The notes under the pieces: generated by a model | Seen by the model: only the letters and a program-made list of their open reading frames with translations | Told to the model about the DNA's origin: nothing | The model's database searches: none | Shown: positions 9,159 to 18,563 of the stretch, piece by piece | How the letters are laid out: the number at the start of each line of letters is the position of its first letter | Numbering within the stretch: the stretch's first letter is position 1 | Made by a program: the position numbers and the translations under genes | Assembly (NCBI RefSeq): GCF_000948975.2 | Contig: NZ_CP059735.1 | Coordinates: 4,278,001 to 4,342,000 of the forward strand | Reading direction: 5' to 3' | Source of the DNA: Thalassomonas actiniarum | GTDB taxonomy: Bacteria > Pseudomonadota > Gammaproteobacteria > Enterobacterales > Alteromonadaceae | DNA length: 64,000 bases

Positions 9159-11441
9159 TTACTCCTGTGATACCCAGACATTCGAAGATATGCGACTATC
9201 CGCCCAGACATAACCGTCCGCCCAGACATAACCGTCTGCCCAGACATAACCGTCCGCCCAGACATAGCCATCTGCCCAGACATAGCCATCTGCCCAGACA
9301 TAGCCATCCGCCCAGACATAGCCATCTGCCCAGACATAGCCATCCGCCCAGACATAACCGTCTGCCCAGACATAACCGTCCGCCCAGACATAACCCGTGC
9401 CCTCAAGGCCGCTGATATAAAAGTCGCCGTTTTCATGCTGACGGCTGCGCCCGCCAAAATGCTGCTGCCCGGCAATATCGGCATCAATATCCAATCCCTG
9501 GTTGGCACAACCAAAAGCCAGGTTGTTTATCGCCTTAGTGACATCAATTAAACCGCTGCCCTGCTGAAAAATACTGACGGCCAACTGACCTTGCTCGTCA
9601 AGTGCCGGATTGGCGCTCATCATCAAGCGGCATTTCACTTCATCCGGGGTCAGCTCCGGATTATGCTCCAACATCAGGGCCACACTGCCCGAGACGACCG
9701 CCGCCGCCTGGGAAGTACCCGACATCATGAACCAGCGGTTGAGATCATGATATTCAGGGTGCGTGGTTGCCAGATAGGAATTTTTATTCATGCTGCCGAG
9801 AATATGCCCTCCGGGCGCCATCACTTCCGGTTTAACAAAGCCTTCATAGGTAGGCCCTGATGATGAAAAACTTACCAGCTTGTCATCACTGATATCTGTC
9901 GGGGTGAAACTATCCGTCATCGCCCCGACGGTGATCACATAAGGGACATTGCCCGGTACGCCGATTGACATAGGATCCGGGCCATTATTGCCGGCAGACG
10001 CCACCACCACTATGCCTGCGGCCCAGGCGCGCATCACCGCCTGATTTAATGGATCCTGCCAGTAATGGGATTTTACCGGGGCACTGAGGGAAAGGTTGAG
10101 CACCCGGATATTATATTTATTTTTGTTGTTAATAATAAAGTCGATGCCGCGTATGACATCGGCATAACTGCCATTACCGTTATCGTCAATAGCTTTGATC
10201 ACTAACAGCCGGGCATTAGGGGCGATACCGTTAAATGAGCCGCTGCTCTCCCCGCTAGTGATATCCAGGCTTTCCTTTGAATGGACAATCACCGAAGCGA
10301 TATGGGCACCGTGACCAAAACCGTCATCGTCGGCAATACCGGAACGGACAAGGTCGCCAAAAGTGTTGCTATCCAGCAAAGCCGTGTCGGTCAATTTGTC
10401 ACCAACCGCGTCATAAACCGCTGCCAGGCGGTTGTTACCGGCGATATCAAACTGCAAATTGTTATCCCGGGATAAACCGCTGTCGATCACCGCAATGGTG
10501 ACGCCGGCACCGGTAAGCCCGTTGCGGTGCGCCTTATCGGCTGTCACCACAGTAGGAAAAAAGGTATCCCGGTCACGCCCCTGTAACATCATCCCTTCAC
10601 CAAAAGTGAATTGGCCATAGCTGCCATCACTCAAGTGAAAGCGAACTTGATATTGGCTCATGTTATTCGCGGGCCTGTGCTCAAAAGTCCATTGAAAATA
10701 TTTATCTACGCCCCCTCTCAGTGCTTTTTGTTTCTTTAAAGCCGTACCCGGGATCACGCTGGTGTAATATAAACCATCGGCACTGAGTTCACCCGGCTCG
10801 GCCACACCGTTAGTTAAAGGCGTGTCTAATACTGAAAACTTGGTCAAGCGGCCATTTTTCTTCGGCCAGCTCATTTCAATACGCTCGATCTCTAACTTAT
10901 GATCACCGGTATTACGTACGCCTAAACTCATCTTTTTATGAATTAACGTCAGAAAAGGTTCTGTTTTCAGATAATCTGAAACATTGTCGCTTACCTCAGT
11001 TGCTGTCTCTGCCAACCCGCTAAATCCCAGCATAACTGAGCTACCATCATCATCTGCAGAGTCGCCGCCTCCCTTGACCTTACCACTCACGTGCACCTGG
11101 CTATTAAGGGTTAAGGCTGTGACTTGCGGCAGATGTTTCAGTTGTAAAAACTGGCTATGGGTGAGATCTGCAACCAGGCTGTTAATGATTGCCAGCTCAT
11201 GGCTGACAGCCAATTGCAATTGCCCTGCTACCGTCAGCAGTTCGGTCATACTGCTCCCCTGAATAATAAAGGATGCCTGTCTGGCGGCTGCTGCTGAAGG
11301 TAAAAAGCCAGCTCCCTCCTGAGGTTGTTGATTATTTATTGCCAGCATATACAACAACACGATGAGCAAAAAAACGCCAATGCCTCCTCTCAAAGCAGAT
11401 ATGTTAAAAATCAACCGTTTACTGCTATCAAATAATTCCAT
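9159..11441 (-). CDS. S8 subtilase 3 with WADGY hexad repeats
   Basis: 760 residues, same plan as subtilase 1: N-terminal membrane segment (about 20-36), propeptide (about 57-117, SFIIQGSSM to ALTLNSQ), beta-rich middle domain (about 155-290), S8 domain with D320 (VIDSG), H377 (GHGAH), oxyanion N484 (SAGN) and S577 (SGTSQAAA). The linker CANQGLDIDAD is followed by eleven exact GYVWAD hexads (683-748) and the tail NVWVSQE. It carries the longest WADGY array of the window. Its own promoter and 12-bp repeats lie upstream; the decayed subtilase 2 follows directly and probably shared its transcript. Expected to act outside the cytoplasm as an endoprotease; substrate unknown. Confidence 0.93.
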   Translation of the reverse strand: MELFDSSKRLIFNISALRGGIGVFLLIVLLYMLAINNQQPQEGAGFLPSAAAARQASFIIQGSSMTELLTVAGQLQLAVSHELAIINSLVADLTHSQFLQLKHLPQVTALTLNSQVHVSGKVKGGGDSADDDGSSVMLGFSGLAETATEVSDNVSDYLKTEPFLTLIHKKMSLGVRNTGDHKLEIERIEMSWPKKNGRLTKFSVLDTPLTNGVAEPGELSADGLYYTSVIPGTALKKQKALRGGVDKYFQWTFEHRPANNMSQYQVRFHLSDGSYGQFTFGEGMMLQGRDRDTFFPTVVTADKAHRNGLTGAGVTIAVIDSGLSRDNNLQFDIAGNNRLAAVYDAVGDKLTDTALLDSNTFGDLVRSGIADDDGFGHGAHIASVIVHSKESLDITSGESSGSFNGIAPNARLLVIKAIDDNGNGSYADVIRGIDFIINNKNKYNIRVLNLSLSAPVKSHYWQDPLNQAVMRAWAAGIVVVASAGNNGPDPMSIGVPGNVPYVITVGAMTDSFTPTDISDDKLVSFSSSGPTYEGFVKPEVMAPGGHILGSMNKNSYLATTHPEYHDLNRWFMMSGTSQAAAVVSGSVALMLEHNPELTPDEVKCRLMMSANPALDEQGQLAVSIFQQGSGLIDVTKAINNLAFGCANQGLDIDADIAGQQHFGGRSRQHENGDFYISGLEGTGYVWADGYVWADGYVWADGYVWADGYVWADGYVWADGYVWADGYVWADGYVWADGYVWADGYVWADSRISSNVWVSQE
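9198..9395 (-). repeat. 18-bp coding tandem repeat, 11 units (GYVWAD)
   Basis: Eleven in-frame units all encode GYVWAD; they differ only at synonymous third positions. Confidence 0.95.
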
Positions 11442-11478
11442 AATGATGACCTCAAGTATTTACATCTAAAGCAGGTAA

Positions 11479-11495
11479 TACAGGTTTTACGCCAA
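11479..11495 (-). promoter_or_regulatory. Sigma54-like -24/-12 promoter of subtilases 3 and 2
   Basis: Minus strand TTGGCGTAAAACCTGTA, with GG-N10-GT spacing as in the other family promoters. It lies 38 bp before the subtilase 3 start codon. Confidence 0.55.
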
Positions 11496-11592
11496 CTACT
11501 TACAAAACAAACAAAAACACATACCACCTTGTTTTTAAAGTACTTATAAAGTTAATTAACGCCACAAATAAATGTATTTCAGGTGCTGAAAA

Positions 11593-11669
11593 AATAATGA
11601 AAAAAATAACGAAAAAAATAACGAAAAGAATTACGAAATGGACAAATACAGTGAAAGATATGGCGAACA
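11593..11669 (-). promoter_or_regulatory. Four 12-bp direct repeats upstream of subtilase 3
   Basis: On the plus strand: AATAATGAAAAA, AATAACGAAAAA, AATAACGAAAAG and AATTACGAAATG, contiguous from 11593 to 11640, then TATGGCGAAC near 11660-11669. In gene sense the core is TTTCGTTA. They lie 98-145 bp upstream of the -24 element. Confidence 0.65.
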
Positions 11670-11980
11670 ATTTAAATACGAATGAAAATCAAAAGCTTAC
11701 TCTAGACATTTAAAAAATTACGCTTAATCAAATGTAATAACAGTCACTCATTAGCAGGAGCAAAATTTAATAAGACATGCAAGAGAATTGTGGGTTAGCT
11801 CTCGAATCTCAGGAAAAATATCAAAGAGGAGGGAAAAGTACGGCACATGCTTAAAACTAAATCAGAAAAAACAAATAAGCCCGAAAATTAATTCCGTTAA
11901 CACTTACCGCACTTTACTGCTTTCATATACTCCTTTAAATCCGGAACAACTGGCCTGCACGGACCATTACCGACAAAAAC
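11670..11980. other. Intergenic stretch
   Basis: AT-rich region between the subtilase 3 control region and the subtilase 4 stop codon. I see no gene and no convincing terminator; an open frame starting at 11788 on the plus strand is an antisense reading of the hexad repeats. Confidence 0.4.
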
Positions 11981-14218
11981 TTACTCTTGGCCAACCCAGA
12001 CATTTGGCTGTATGCTGCCACTGGCCTGGATATTACCATCGACCCATAAATAGCCATCAGCCCATAAATAGCCATCAGCCCATAAATAGCCGTCAGCCCA
12101 TAAATAACCGTCGGCCCACAAATAACCGTCGGCCCATAAATAACCATCGGCCCACAAATAACCATCAGCCCATAAGTAGCCACTGCCTTCGATACCGTCA
12201 ATATAATAATTGCCATTGGCATCCTGGTTGGCCCGACCGCCAAAATGACTGGTGCCGGCAAGATCGGCATCAATATCCAGCCCCTGGTTGGCACAGGCAG
12301 TTGCCGAAGAATAAACCGCTTCATAGGCATCAATTAAGCCGCTGCCCTGCTGGAAAACACTTACCGCCAGCTCCCCCTGAGCATTTAATACCGGGTTGCC
12401 GGCACTGATCAAGCGGCATTTCACTTCATCCGGCGTTAAAGTAGGATCTTGCTCCAAAACCAGGGCAACAACACCCGAGACCACCGCCGCCGCCTGTGAA
12501 GTCCCCGACATCATAAACCAGCCCTGCCCATCAGAAAAATTGGGATAATTACCCGGTATAAAGGCACCCGGGGGCATATAACCGAGAATATGGCCGCCGG
12601 GAGCAACCAGCTCAGGTTTAACAAACCCTTCATAAGTAGGACCCGCCGCAGAAAAAGTGGCCAGAAAATCATCGCTGTTATTGGTCACAGAGTAATTATC
12701 AGATACCGCCCCGACGGTAACCACATAAGGCACATTGCCCGGTACCCCTATGGTCATGGCATCCGGCCCGCTATTACCGGCAGATGCAACCACAACAATG
12801 CCCGCCTGCCAGGCACGCATGACCGCCTGGTTGAGGAAATCATCCCAGTAATGGGATTGCACCCCCGCACTGAGTGACATATTCAATACCCGGATGTTAT
12901 ACAGGTCTTTGTTGGCGATAACAAAGTCTATGCCGCGGATCACATTGGCGTAAGTGCCCTGGCCATTGCTGTCGAGGGCTTTCACCGAAACCAGGTTAAC
13001 ATTAGGAGCGATACCGTTATAAGCCCCTGTAAATTCGCCGGTATTGATATCCTGTTCAGGTAATGACCTGGCAATAATGGAGCTGATATGAGTGCCGTGT
13101 CCATGACCGTCCTGTAACAAACTCCCCTGCTCGGCATCGTTAAGATCAAATACAGCGGTATCGATCAAGGTATCATCTATGGCATTATAAAAAGCTTTGA
13201 TGCGATTACCCCCTTGTGCCAGATATTGTATTGACCATTCGGGATCGGCACGCAAACCTGTGTCTATCACCGCTACTGTCACCCCGAGCCCGGTGATCCC
13301 TTGCTGTTGTAAAATATCGGCATTGACCATGCCAAGATAAAAAGTATCGCGGTAAACACTGTTGTCGTTCGGCAACAAGGTTCCCTGCCCGTCGGTATAT
13401 TCTTTTACCGAGGCATCTCCGGCAAAGGTCAATTTAAGCTGGTATTGAGTGGAGGCAGTTGAAGGGACATTTTGAAAGAACAAATCATAGCTAAAAGTAT
13501 GGTTTGCTGCCAGGGAGGCATCAGTGCCCAGCATAGCCGGGGTTAACGTCAGATACATATGGGTGCTGTCACTGCTTGGGGTTAAAGCAGAAGTATCCAG
13601 CTGCAGACCATTGCTGGTACTAAACTGCATTAAGGTCCCGTTTTCCAGCGGCCAGGCCAAATCAATCGAACTTAAAGCAAGGCTGATCCCGGCACGGTTA
13701 ATCACTTTCCAGCTGCTGTTGTTACCACTGAAGATTAAAAAGGGTTCGCCGCCGATATTTTCAGCCTCCGACGCCCCTAAAAACAGCCCTTTCGGGTTTC
13801 CGCCTTTATCGCCACCTTTGCCACTGCCTTTAGCCGTAACTTTCAGGTTTTTACTGTTTTTCTGCATTCGGATAATACCCGGCTGCTGCTGTAACTGCTT
13901 ATAGGTCGCCAAGTCCATGGTGACAGCCAGGGCATTGATCGAACTAAGCTTATGGCTCACATCGAGCTTGAACCTGGCAGCAATTGCCATGAGCGCTTCC
14001 AGACTGTGACCCTGGATAAGATAGGAGTCCTTGCCCGTATTGTCGGGTATAGGCACTTTCGTCAGGTAGGGTGTAGGCGGGCTTGCTTTGAAATGTTTTC
14101 CCGAACTGGTATCAAAAAGTAACAGGGCGCAACCGAGCAGGCAAATAAGAGCAACAGCAAAGAGTAATTTATTGTTTTTAATCTGTAACAACAGATTTTT
14201 ATCAAGTGAAAAAAACAT
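11981..14218 (-). CDS. S8 subtilase 4 with WADGY hexad repeats
   Basis: 745 residues from the ATG at 14218, chosen because AAGGTGG precedes it and because the upstream promoter element would fall inside a longer reading (to 14353). The layout is N-terminal membrane segment (LLFAVALICLLGCALLLF), propeptide (SYLIQGHS to IRMQKNSK), Gly/Lys linker, beta-rich middle domain and S8 domain. The triad is D319, H374 and S574 with SAGN. Eight hexads follow (seven GYLWAD, one GYLWVD), then NVWVGQE. It closely resembles subtilase 1 in sequence, for example the S8 core HYWDD-LNQAVM, indicating recent duplication. The substrate is unknown. Confidence 0.92.
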   Translation of the reverse strand: MFFSLDKNLLLQIKNNKLLFAVALICLLGCALLLFDTSSGKHFKASPPTPYLTKVPIPDNTGKDSYLIQGHSLEALMAIAARFKLDVSHKLSSINALAVTMDLATYKQLQQQPGIIRMQKNSKNLKVTAKGSGKGGDKGGNPKGLFLGASEAENIGGEPFLIFSGNNSSWKVINRAGISLALSSIDLAWPLENGTLMQFSTSNGLQLDTSALTPSSDSTHMYLTLTPAMLGTDASLAANHTFSYDLFFQNVPSTASTQYQLKLTFAGDASVKEYTDGQGTLLPNDNSVYRDTFYLGMVNADILQQQGITGLGVTVAVIDTGLRADPEWSIQYLAQGGNRIKAFYNAIDDTLIDTAVFDLNDAEQGSLLQDGHGHGTHISSIIARSLPEQDINTGEFTGAYNGIAPNVNLVSVKALDSNGQGTYANVIRGIDFVIANKDLYNIRVLNMSLSAGVQSHYWDDFLNQAVMRAWQAGIVVVASAGNSGPDAMTIGVPGNVPYVVTVGAVSDNYSVTNNSDDFLATFSAAGPTYEGFVKPELVAPGGHILGYMPPGAFIPGNYPNFSDGQGWFMMSGTSQAAAVVSGVVALVLEQDPTLTPDEVKCRLISAGNPVLNAQGELAVSVFQQGSGLIDAYEAVYSSATACANQGLDIDADLAGTSHFGGRANQDANGNYYIDGIEGSGYLWADGYLWADGYLWADGYLWADGYLWADGYLWADGYLWADGYLWVDGNIQASGSIQPNVWVGQE
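12038..12181 (-). repeat. 18-bp coding tandem repeat, 8 units (GYLWAD)
   Basis: Eight in-frame 18-bp units in the 3' end of subtilase 4; the last encodes GYLWVD. Confidence 0.95.
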
Positions 14219-14256
14219 ACTAACCACCTTTATTGAGTTTACGTCTCCATGGCTAA

Positions 14257-14273
14257 TACACGCTTTATGCCAG
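14257..14273 (-). promoter_or_regulatory. Sigma54-like -24/-12 promoter of subtilase 4
   Basis: Minus strand CTGGCATAAAGCGTGTA, GG-N10-GT, 38 bp before the start codon; the same pattern as the sister promoters. Confidence 0.55.
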
Positions 14274-14397
14274 TAAGGAATAAAAACAGTGGTTTTGGCA
14301 ATAAAAAAACTAAGTAGTTGATATTTAATAAGATAGAATGCTTTCTCGGGCAAAATAAGTTTACGGTATGCTGACCTTACCGGCTGGCCAACCCGGC

Positions 14398-14440
14398 AAA
14401 TGAAAAAAGCGGTTGAAATTATTGATGAATAAACTGAAAG
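14398..14440 (-). promoter_or_regulatory. Degenerate repeat block upstream of subtilase 4
   Basis: TGAA cores at 14401, 14414, 14426 and 14435 on the plus strand, with spacings of 13, 12 and 9. The block sits 125-167 bp upstream of the -24 element, the same position as the clearer repeats of subtilases 1, 3 and 5. The match is weak. Confidence 0.3.
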
Positions 14441-14641
14441 TTATGATTGTCCAGTGAAACTTTTATAGAAAAAAATGATAACGTCAACCATGAAAAAGAT
14501 GGCCAAGATAACAAAATAGCAGATAAATAAGCCGGTTTATCCAGGACATGATGGCATCATCTGCTTGCCAACACAGTGCCCGAAACTGACATAGCCGCAG
14601 CCTGTTGTGTTTTAACATTAGCCTTCCCGCTTGATTAAACC

Positions 14642-14694
14642 GCCTAGCCCGGGCATTAAAAAGCCTTGCCGGCTCTTTAATGCCCGGACTAGGC
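14642..14694 (-). terminator. Long-stem terminator of subtilase 5
   Basis: An inverted repeat with a stem of about 24 bp and few mismatches (14642-14665 with 14671-14694) around the loop TTGCC, starting 5 bp after the subtilase 5 stop. The stem contains GCCCGGGCATTAAA; no strong T run follows on the minus strand. Confidence 0.65.
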
Positions 14695-14699
14695 ACCCG

Positions 14700-17087
14700 T
14701 TATTCTTGTACAGGTATCTGTTGCAGGCTCATAGGGAGCACAGTTTCATTCCACAGAGAACCTTCATTCCAGATAAAGCCCTCGTTCCAGATAAAACCCT
14801 CGTTCCAGATAGAACCTTCGTTCCAGATAGAACCTTCGTTCCAGATAGAACCCTCGTTCCAGATAGAACCCTCGTTCCAGATAGAACCCTCGTTCCAGAT
14901 AGAGCCCTCGTTCCAGATAGAACCTTCGTTCCAGATAGAGCCCTCGTTCCAGATAGAGCCCTCGTTCCAAATCGACCCCTGGTGCCAAATACTGCCATCG
15001 CTCCTGATGATATAGAACTCCCCCAGCTCATTTGCACGTACCGGCCCGGTATAATGAACAGAGCCGGCAAGATCCGCCTCAATATCCAAGCCCTGATTAG
15101 CACAGGCGTAGCTGGTATCGCTCAGGGCTGCAGCCAGATTTAAACTACCGGCTCCCTGACGCATAGGGCTATAGGCCAGGTTATTGTCATCCAGCGTTGC
15201 CAGCTTAGCACTGTGCATCAAGCGACATTTTATATCGTCCGGTTGCAGGCTCGGATCTTGCTGTAATAACAAGGCTACCGCCCCGCTAACCACAGCTGCC
15301 GCCTGGCTGGTTCCCGACATCACCATAAAATGCTCATTATCCCGGTCGAGAAATTTTGGGTATAGCTGGCTAAGATAGCTGTCCGGCACGGCATAGGACA
15401 GCATATGCCCGCCGGGAGCAACAATTTCAGGCTTGATAAAACCTTCATATGTGGGGCCAGCAGAAGAAAACCGGGTAATTCTGTCATCGCTGGTCAGTGA
15501 CTTGGTATAATTGTTGGTGATCGCCCCGACACTGATGATATAAGGGAGGTTGGCGGGTACAGTAATGGTCATGGGAGCCGGACCGGTATTGCCCGCAGAG
15601 GCGACCACAGTAACTCCCGCCTGCCAAAGTTTCATTACCGCCTGGTTGACCGGATCATCCCAATAATTGGACTGTACCTTACCGCCAAAGGATAAATTTA
15701 ACACCCTGATATTATATTGCTCCCGATTGGTTAACACCCAGTCAAAGGCGGCAATCACATCACCGTAGCTGGCCATGCCATTGGCATCAAATGCCTTAAC
15801 ACTGATCACATCCGCAGCAGGCGCTACCCCCAACTGCAAGCTACCGACGCACTTATTAGGCCCGGAAAAGTCACCAGTGGCTATACCAATAACATGGGAA
15901 CCATGGCCATGCTGGTCGTTATAACGAGTATCGGCATTGGTATCTGCAATCACGCTATGGCGAATAATTTGCTTAACGTCGGTTTCGATCATACCGGCAT
16001 TCGTATCCACTTCTCCAACTGCCCCTACGCCGCCAGTGCCCGTCATAGCATCCAGATAGCCTAGATATAAGCCGGTATCGATAAAAGCAATACCCACCCC
16101 TGCCCCGTCAAGCTCTTCGGACAAAGTCAAACCAGCATGTTGTCTGGCATAATTTCCGGGATGTTCGGTATCAACCACCAGCTGGACATTATCGATAAAA
16201 AAAGCCGACTCTCTGCTGGTAAAGCCCCCGGGAAACCGAAAGCCTAAGGTTTTATATTTCTGGTGATCGCCGGTTAAGTCGATAGATATTCTTCGTTTTA
16301 CCGCCAGGGCATCACCGGTAAAGCTTTGCAAAACCTTAACGCTGCCGGTTTCGGTAATAAGATAAAGCTGCATCACGTCATTCACCGTGGCACTCGCACT
16401 GGCCTGGAGATCAAACCCCAACTCTAAATAGGTTTCATTGGCAACGCTAAAGTCCCGTTGGATCTGGGGGGCGGCCAGATTAAAAGGGCCACGGATTTCC
16501 AATGCCTGGTTGTTGATCTTGATATTGCCGCTCAGGGCACCGCTGATCATGCCGCTATTGAGATCCTGCTCCAGCCAGTCACCATCAAAAGGCAGTGTGC
16601 CGTCATTATTGCTAAAGACCCCTGAGCTGAAACTGTCTAACATGGAAAATTCATGGCAGGTTTGCGGCGCCACCTCCTCAAGATTACTACCTCCTGTCGC
16701 TAAAACCATTCTCTGATCGATATAAATGCGTTTCACCTGAGGCTGGCGCTGCAGCCAGTTTTTTTGCTGCTTATTTAATACCACGCTTAACGCACTGATG
16801 ATCGCCAGCTCCCGCTTTATTTCAATATTTTCTTTTAACAGCAGGGCCTTAAGCTCATTTAAATCTCCCTGCACCAGATAGCTGCGCCCCTCCCAGGCCT
16901 TCTCCTGAACAAGTTGTGCCGGGACCGTTGGTGATACTGCTGCCCCTTGAGGCGCTTCGGAGTCAGTTAACACATGCTCTGTTTTTTGTTGCAATGCGAA
17001 TAAAATAAAGGCGCCGATCAGCAGAAAAGCCAAGAGAATTTTAACAATAAATAAATGTTCAAAAGCTCTGGATACATTTGCTTTCAT
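14700..17087 (-). CDS. S8 subtilase 5 with WNEGS hexad repeats
   Basis: 795 residues from the ATG at 17087, which overlaps the stop of the upstream gene (TAATG), a sign of coupled translation. N-terminal membrane segment (about 13-33), propeptide (about 68-130, SYLVQGDLN to IYIDQRM), then a jelly-roll-like domain (about 145-305, starting CHEFSMLDSFSSG) unlike that of the WADGY proteases. The S8 domain has D337 (FIDTG), H395 (GHGSH), oxyanion N500 (SAGN) and S594 (SGTSQAAA). The linker CANQGLDIEADL leads to fourteen hexads, mostly GSIWNE (698-781), and the tail IPVQE, a reduced form of the family ending. It has the largest hexad array in the window. The substrate is unknown. Confidence 0.93.
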   Translation of the reverse strand: MKANVSRAFEHLFIVKILLAFLLIGAFILFALQQKTEHVLTDSEAPQGAAVSPTVPAQLVQEKAWEGRSYLVQGDLNELKALLLKENIEIKRELAIISALSVVLNKQQKNWLQRQPQVKRIYIDQRMVLATGGSNLEEVAPQTCHEFSMLDSFSSGVFSNNDGTLPFDGDWLEQDLNSGMISGALSGNIKINNQALEIRGPFNLAAPQIQRDFSVANETYLELGFDLQASASATVNDVMQLYLITETGSVKVLQSFTGDALAVKRRISIDLTGDHQKYKTLGFRFPGGFTSRESAFFIDNVQLVVDTEHPGNYARQHAGLTLSEELDGAGVGIAFIDTGLYLGYLDAMTGTGGVGAVGEVDTNAGMIETDVKQIIRHSVIADTNADTRYNDQHGHGSHVIGIATGDFSGPNKCVGSLQLGVAPAADVISVKAFDANGMASYGDVIAAFDWVLTNREQYNIRVLNLSFGGKVQSNYWDDPVNQAVMKLWQAGVTVVASAGNTGPAPMTITVPANLPYIISVGAITNNYTKSLTSDDRITRFSSAGPTYEGFIKPEIVAPGGHMLSYAVPDSYLSQLYPKFLDRDNEHFMVMSGTSQAAAVVSGAVALLLQQDPSLQPDDIKCRLMHSAKLATLDDNNLAYSPMRQGAGSLNLAAALSDTSYACANQGLDIEADLAGSVHYTGPVRANELGEFYIIRSDGSIWHQGSIWNEGSIWNEGSIWNEGSIWNEGSIWNEGSIWNEGSIWNEGSIWNEGSIWNEGSIWNEGFIWNEGFIWNEGSLWNETVLPMSLQQIPVQE
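14745..14996 (-). repeat. 18-bp coding tandem repeat, 14 units (GSIWNE)
   Basis: Fourteen in-frame 18-bp units: GSIWHQ, ten GSIWNE, two GFIWNE and one GSLWNE. The antisense strand is also open across the array, which produces spurious reading frames. Confidence 0.95.
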
Positions 17088-17581
17088 TATAGTGACTCCC
17101 GGATCAGGCCAAAATTTGCTTCCAAATGCTTGTTTTCCCATAAATATCCCGCATTCAATGCGGAAAAGGCGTTTTCGGTAAAACAGCTCTGAGTGTCCGT
17201 ATTACCCAGGCATGCCTGATTTCCGACGTATTCACGAAAATATTCCTTTCCTGCCAAAAAGCTTAAAGGTAAAAGGCCCCACTGAGCAGAAACACCGGCT
17301 TCTGCGCTATGCTGCGCTGGCATCGGAAATACACTATCCGTCAGCTTCTGACCAAGCCCCAACGCCCATGCTGGCCTTTGTTCGTTCTGCACGTTTTTCA
17401 TTTCCAAAGACACTACAGGATGATGCGAGAACTTATCAGCTTCATCCTGATCATATTGCACATGCTTGATCACAAAATAGCAAAGGGCCAGAAACCCGGC
17501 ACTGAAAAAAAAGACCTCTATCAAACTTCTGAGCATACAAGTATTCGATGTCGATTGTTTGTTGTTAACAGAAAACTGCAT
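17087..17581 (-). CDS. Small membrane protein coupled to subtilase 5
   Basis: 164 residues, not recognised as a known family. One N-terminal membrane segment (about 19-42, LIEVFFFSAGFLALCYFVI) and a probably extracytoplasmic rest with two cysteines close together (CLGNTDTQSC). Near the C-terminus GYLWEN resembles one unit of the hexads found in the proteases. The stop TAA overlaps the ATG of subtilase 5 by one base, so the two are almost certainly co-translated. AAGGCGG precedes the start and the sigma54-like element of this operon lies 39 bp upstream. A role as partner, chaperone or inhibitor of the protease is possible but not shown by the sequence. Confidence 0.75.
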   Translation of the reverse strand: MQFSVNNKQSTSNTCMLRSLIEVFFFSAGFLALCYFVIKHVQYDQDEADKFSHHPVVSLEMKNVQNEQRPAWALGLGQKLTDSVFPMPAQHSAEAGVSAQWGLLPLSFLAGKEYFREYVGNQACLGNTDTQSCFTENAFSALNAGYLWENKHLEANFGLIRESL

Positions 17582-17619
17582 CGTTACCGCCTTATATCAA
17601 GTTACACCTTCAGGACTAA

Positions 17620-17636
17620 TACATGCTTTATGCCAA
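17620..17636 (-). promoter_or_regulatory. Sigma54-like -24/-12 promoter of the subtilase 5 operon
   Basis: Minus strand TTGGCATAAAGCATGTA, GG-N10-GT, 39 bp upstream of the first gene of the operon. Confidence 0.58.
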
Positions 17637-17760
17637 AAGAAGAGGTTTACTTTTTCCAAGTTATAACCACTTGTATCTATTAATTTAATAGATAGGGTTT
17701 ATCGCAGAGCAGTAAAAAATTAAAGATCTCCTGCCTCCCGGGAGATACGGAAAAAGAAAA

Positions 17761-17834
17761 AAATGAAGACGACAAAGAAAGAAGCTGCGAAAAAATTCAC
17801 TGCACCGAAAATAATGATTGAAATATCCGGCGAA
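17761..17834 (-). promoter_or_regulatory. Putative activator repeats of the subtilase 5 operon
   Basis: Plus strand 12-bp units AAATGAAGACGA, CAAAGAAAGAAG and CTGCGAAAAAAT (17761-17796), a CCGAAA at 17805-17810 and CCGGCGAAT at 17827-17834. The arrangement and distance (125-195 bp beyond the -24 element) match those of subtilases 1 and 3, with weaker units. Confidence 0.45.
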
Positions 17835-18078
17835 TCTTAGGGTTAATCCCAAACAGCCAGCCCTGTGCCGGTAACGATACCGTGCCCAGCCCTGGCTCGC
17901 TCTGAATAAATACAAAAGAATCTGACGGCTGAGGGGTTATCTTTACCTCAGCCAGAGAAAATTGATCATTTTCATCTGAGCTTGTTTCTTATAAGATCAG
18001 CCTTTATCGTCCAGCTTTGCCGAGTAAGTTTTGCCAGATCTCAAACCCGTTACCTTACCCTCGTTTTTAAGGAGAACC

Positions 18079-18399
18079 ATGAAGGCCTACGCCTTAAAGG
18101 CGCATATAAGAAGCACAGGCAGTGATCTGCAGCGCATCGGCCGTTCAAGAAACTGGCAATTAAAAGCAAACCGTCAGCAATTACGCGAGATTATTGACAT
18201 CATTCACCAGGAGAATGAACAGACCTGGTTATGGCTGGCCAAGTTATTAAAAAGCCACAGTGAAGATATCACCCATGATGAATTATTAGCTATCGCCCGG
18301 CGCAAACCCGGGATCACAGTCAATGAATTATTAACCCGGACAGATTGTACCCTGGCACAGGCAAGAACCGTAATCGACGAACTCGAAGGGCTTGATTAA
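18079..18399 (+). CDS. Small conserved protein, possibly of the ribosome recycling factor-like family
   Basis: 106 residues from the ATG at 18079, preceded by AAGGAG at 5 bases; an in-frame upstream ATG (18031) has no such site. The segment LQRIGRSRNWQLKANRQQLREI and the C-terminal winged-helix-like stretch (KPGITVNELLTRTDCTLAQARTVIDE) recall the small gammaproteobacterial proteins annotated as ribosome recycling factor family protein. That assignment is from memory of the family pattern and is tentative. It is transcribed divergently from the subtilase 5 operon and seems unrelated to it. Confidence 0.6.
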   Translation: MKAYALKAHIRSTGSDLQRIGRSRNWQLKANRQQLREIIDIIHQENEQTWLWLAKLLKSHSEDITHDELLAIARRKPGITVNELLTRTDCTLAQARTVIDELEGLD

Positions 18400-18563
18400 C
18401 TCCGCTTAAGGCAATATAAGGCTTACTGCCATAATTCACGCCCACCTCTGCCGGCAGTTTACCGTCATTAACGCTTACTTGAGAATTATATCAACAATAC
18501 CATAACAAGATCAGTTGTTTACATATATAATAGCTAATTATCACTTCTATTAAGGTCAGCAAA

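Noticed and set aside
9198-9395. Regular short repeats resembling a CRISPR array or minisatellite.
   Set aside because: The units are contiguous, without spacers, 18 bp long and in frame inside a protease gene.
14219-14353. A 45-residue N-terminal extension of subtilase 4.
   Set aside because: It would cover the promoter element, and the ATG at 14218 has AAGGTGG and starts at the family membrane segment.
14530-14560. Another TTGGCAAG string on the minus strand as a further sigma54 site.
   Set aside because: No G[TC] at the right spacing and no gene start just downstream.
14631-15143. Long plus-strand reading frames with repeats such as DRTLVP and FQIEPS across the subtilase 5 tail, and similar ones at 9167-9415 and 11788-12408.
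   Set aside because: They are antisense readings of 18-bp coding repeats, which stay open in several frames; no ribosome site or signal supports them.
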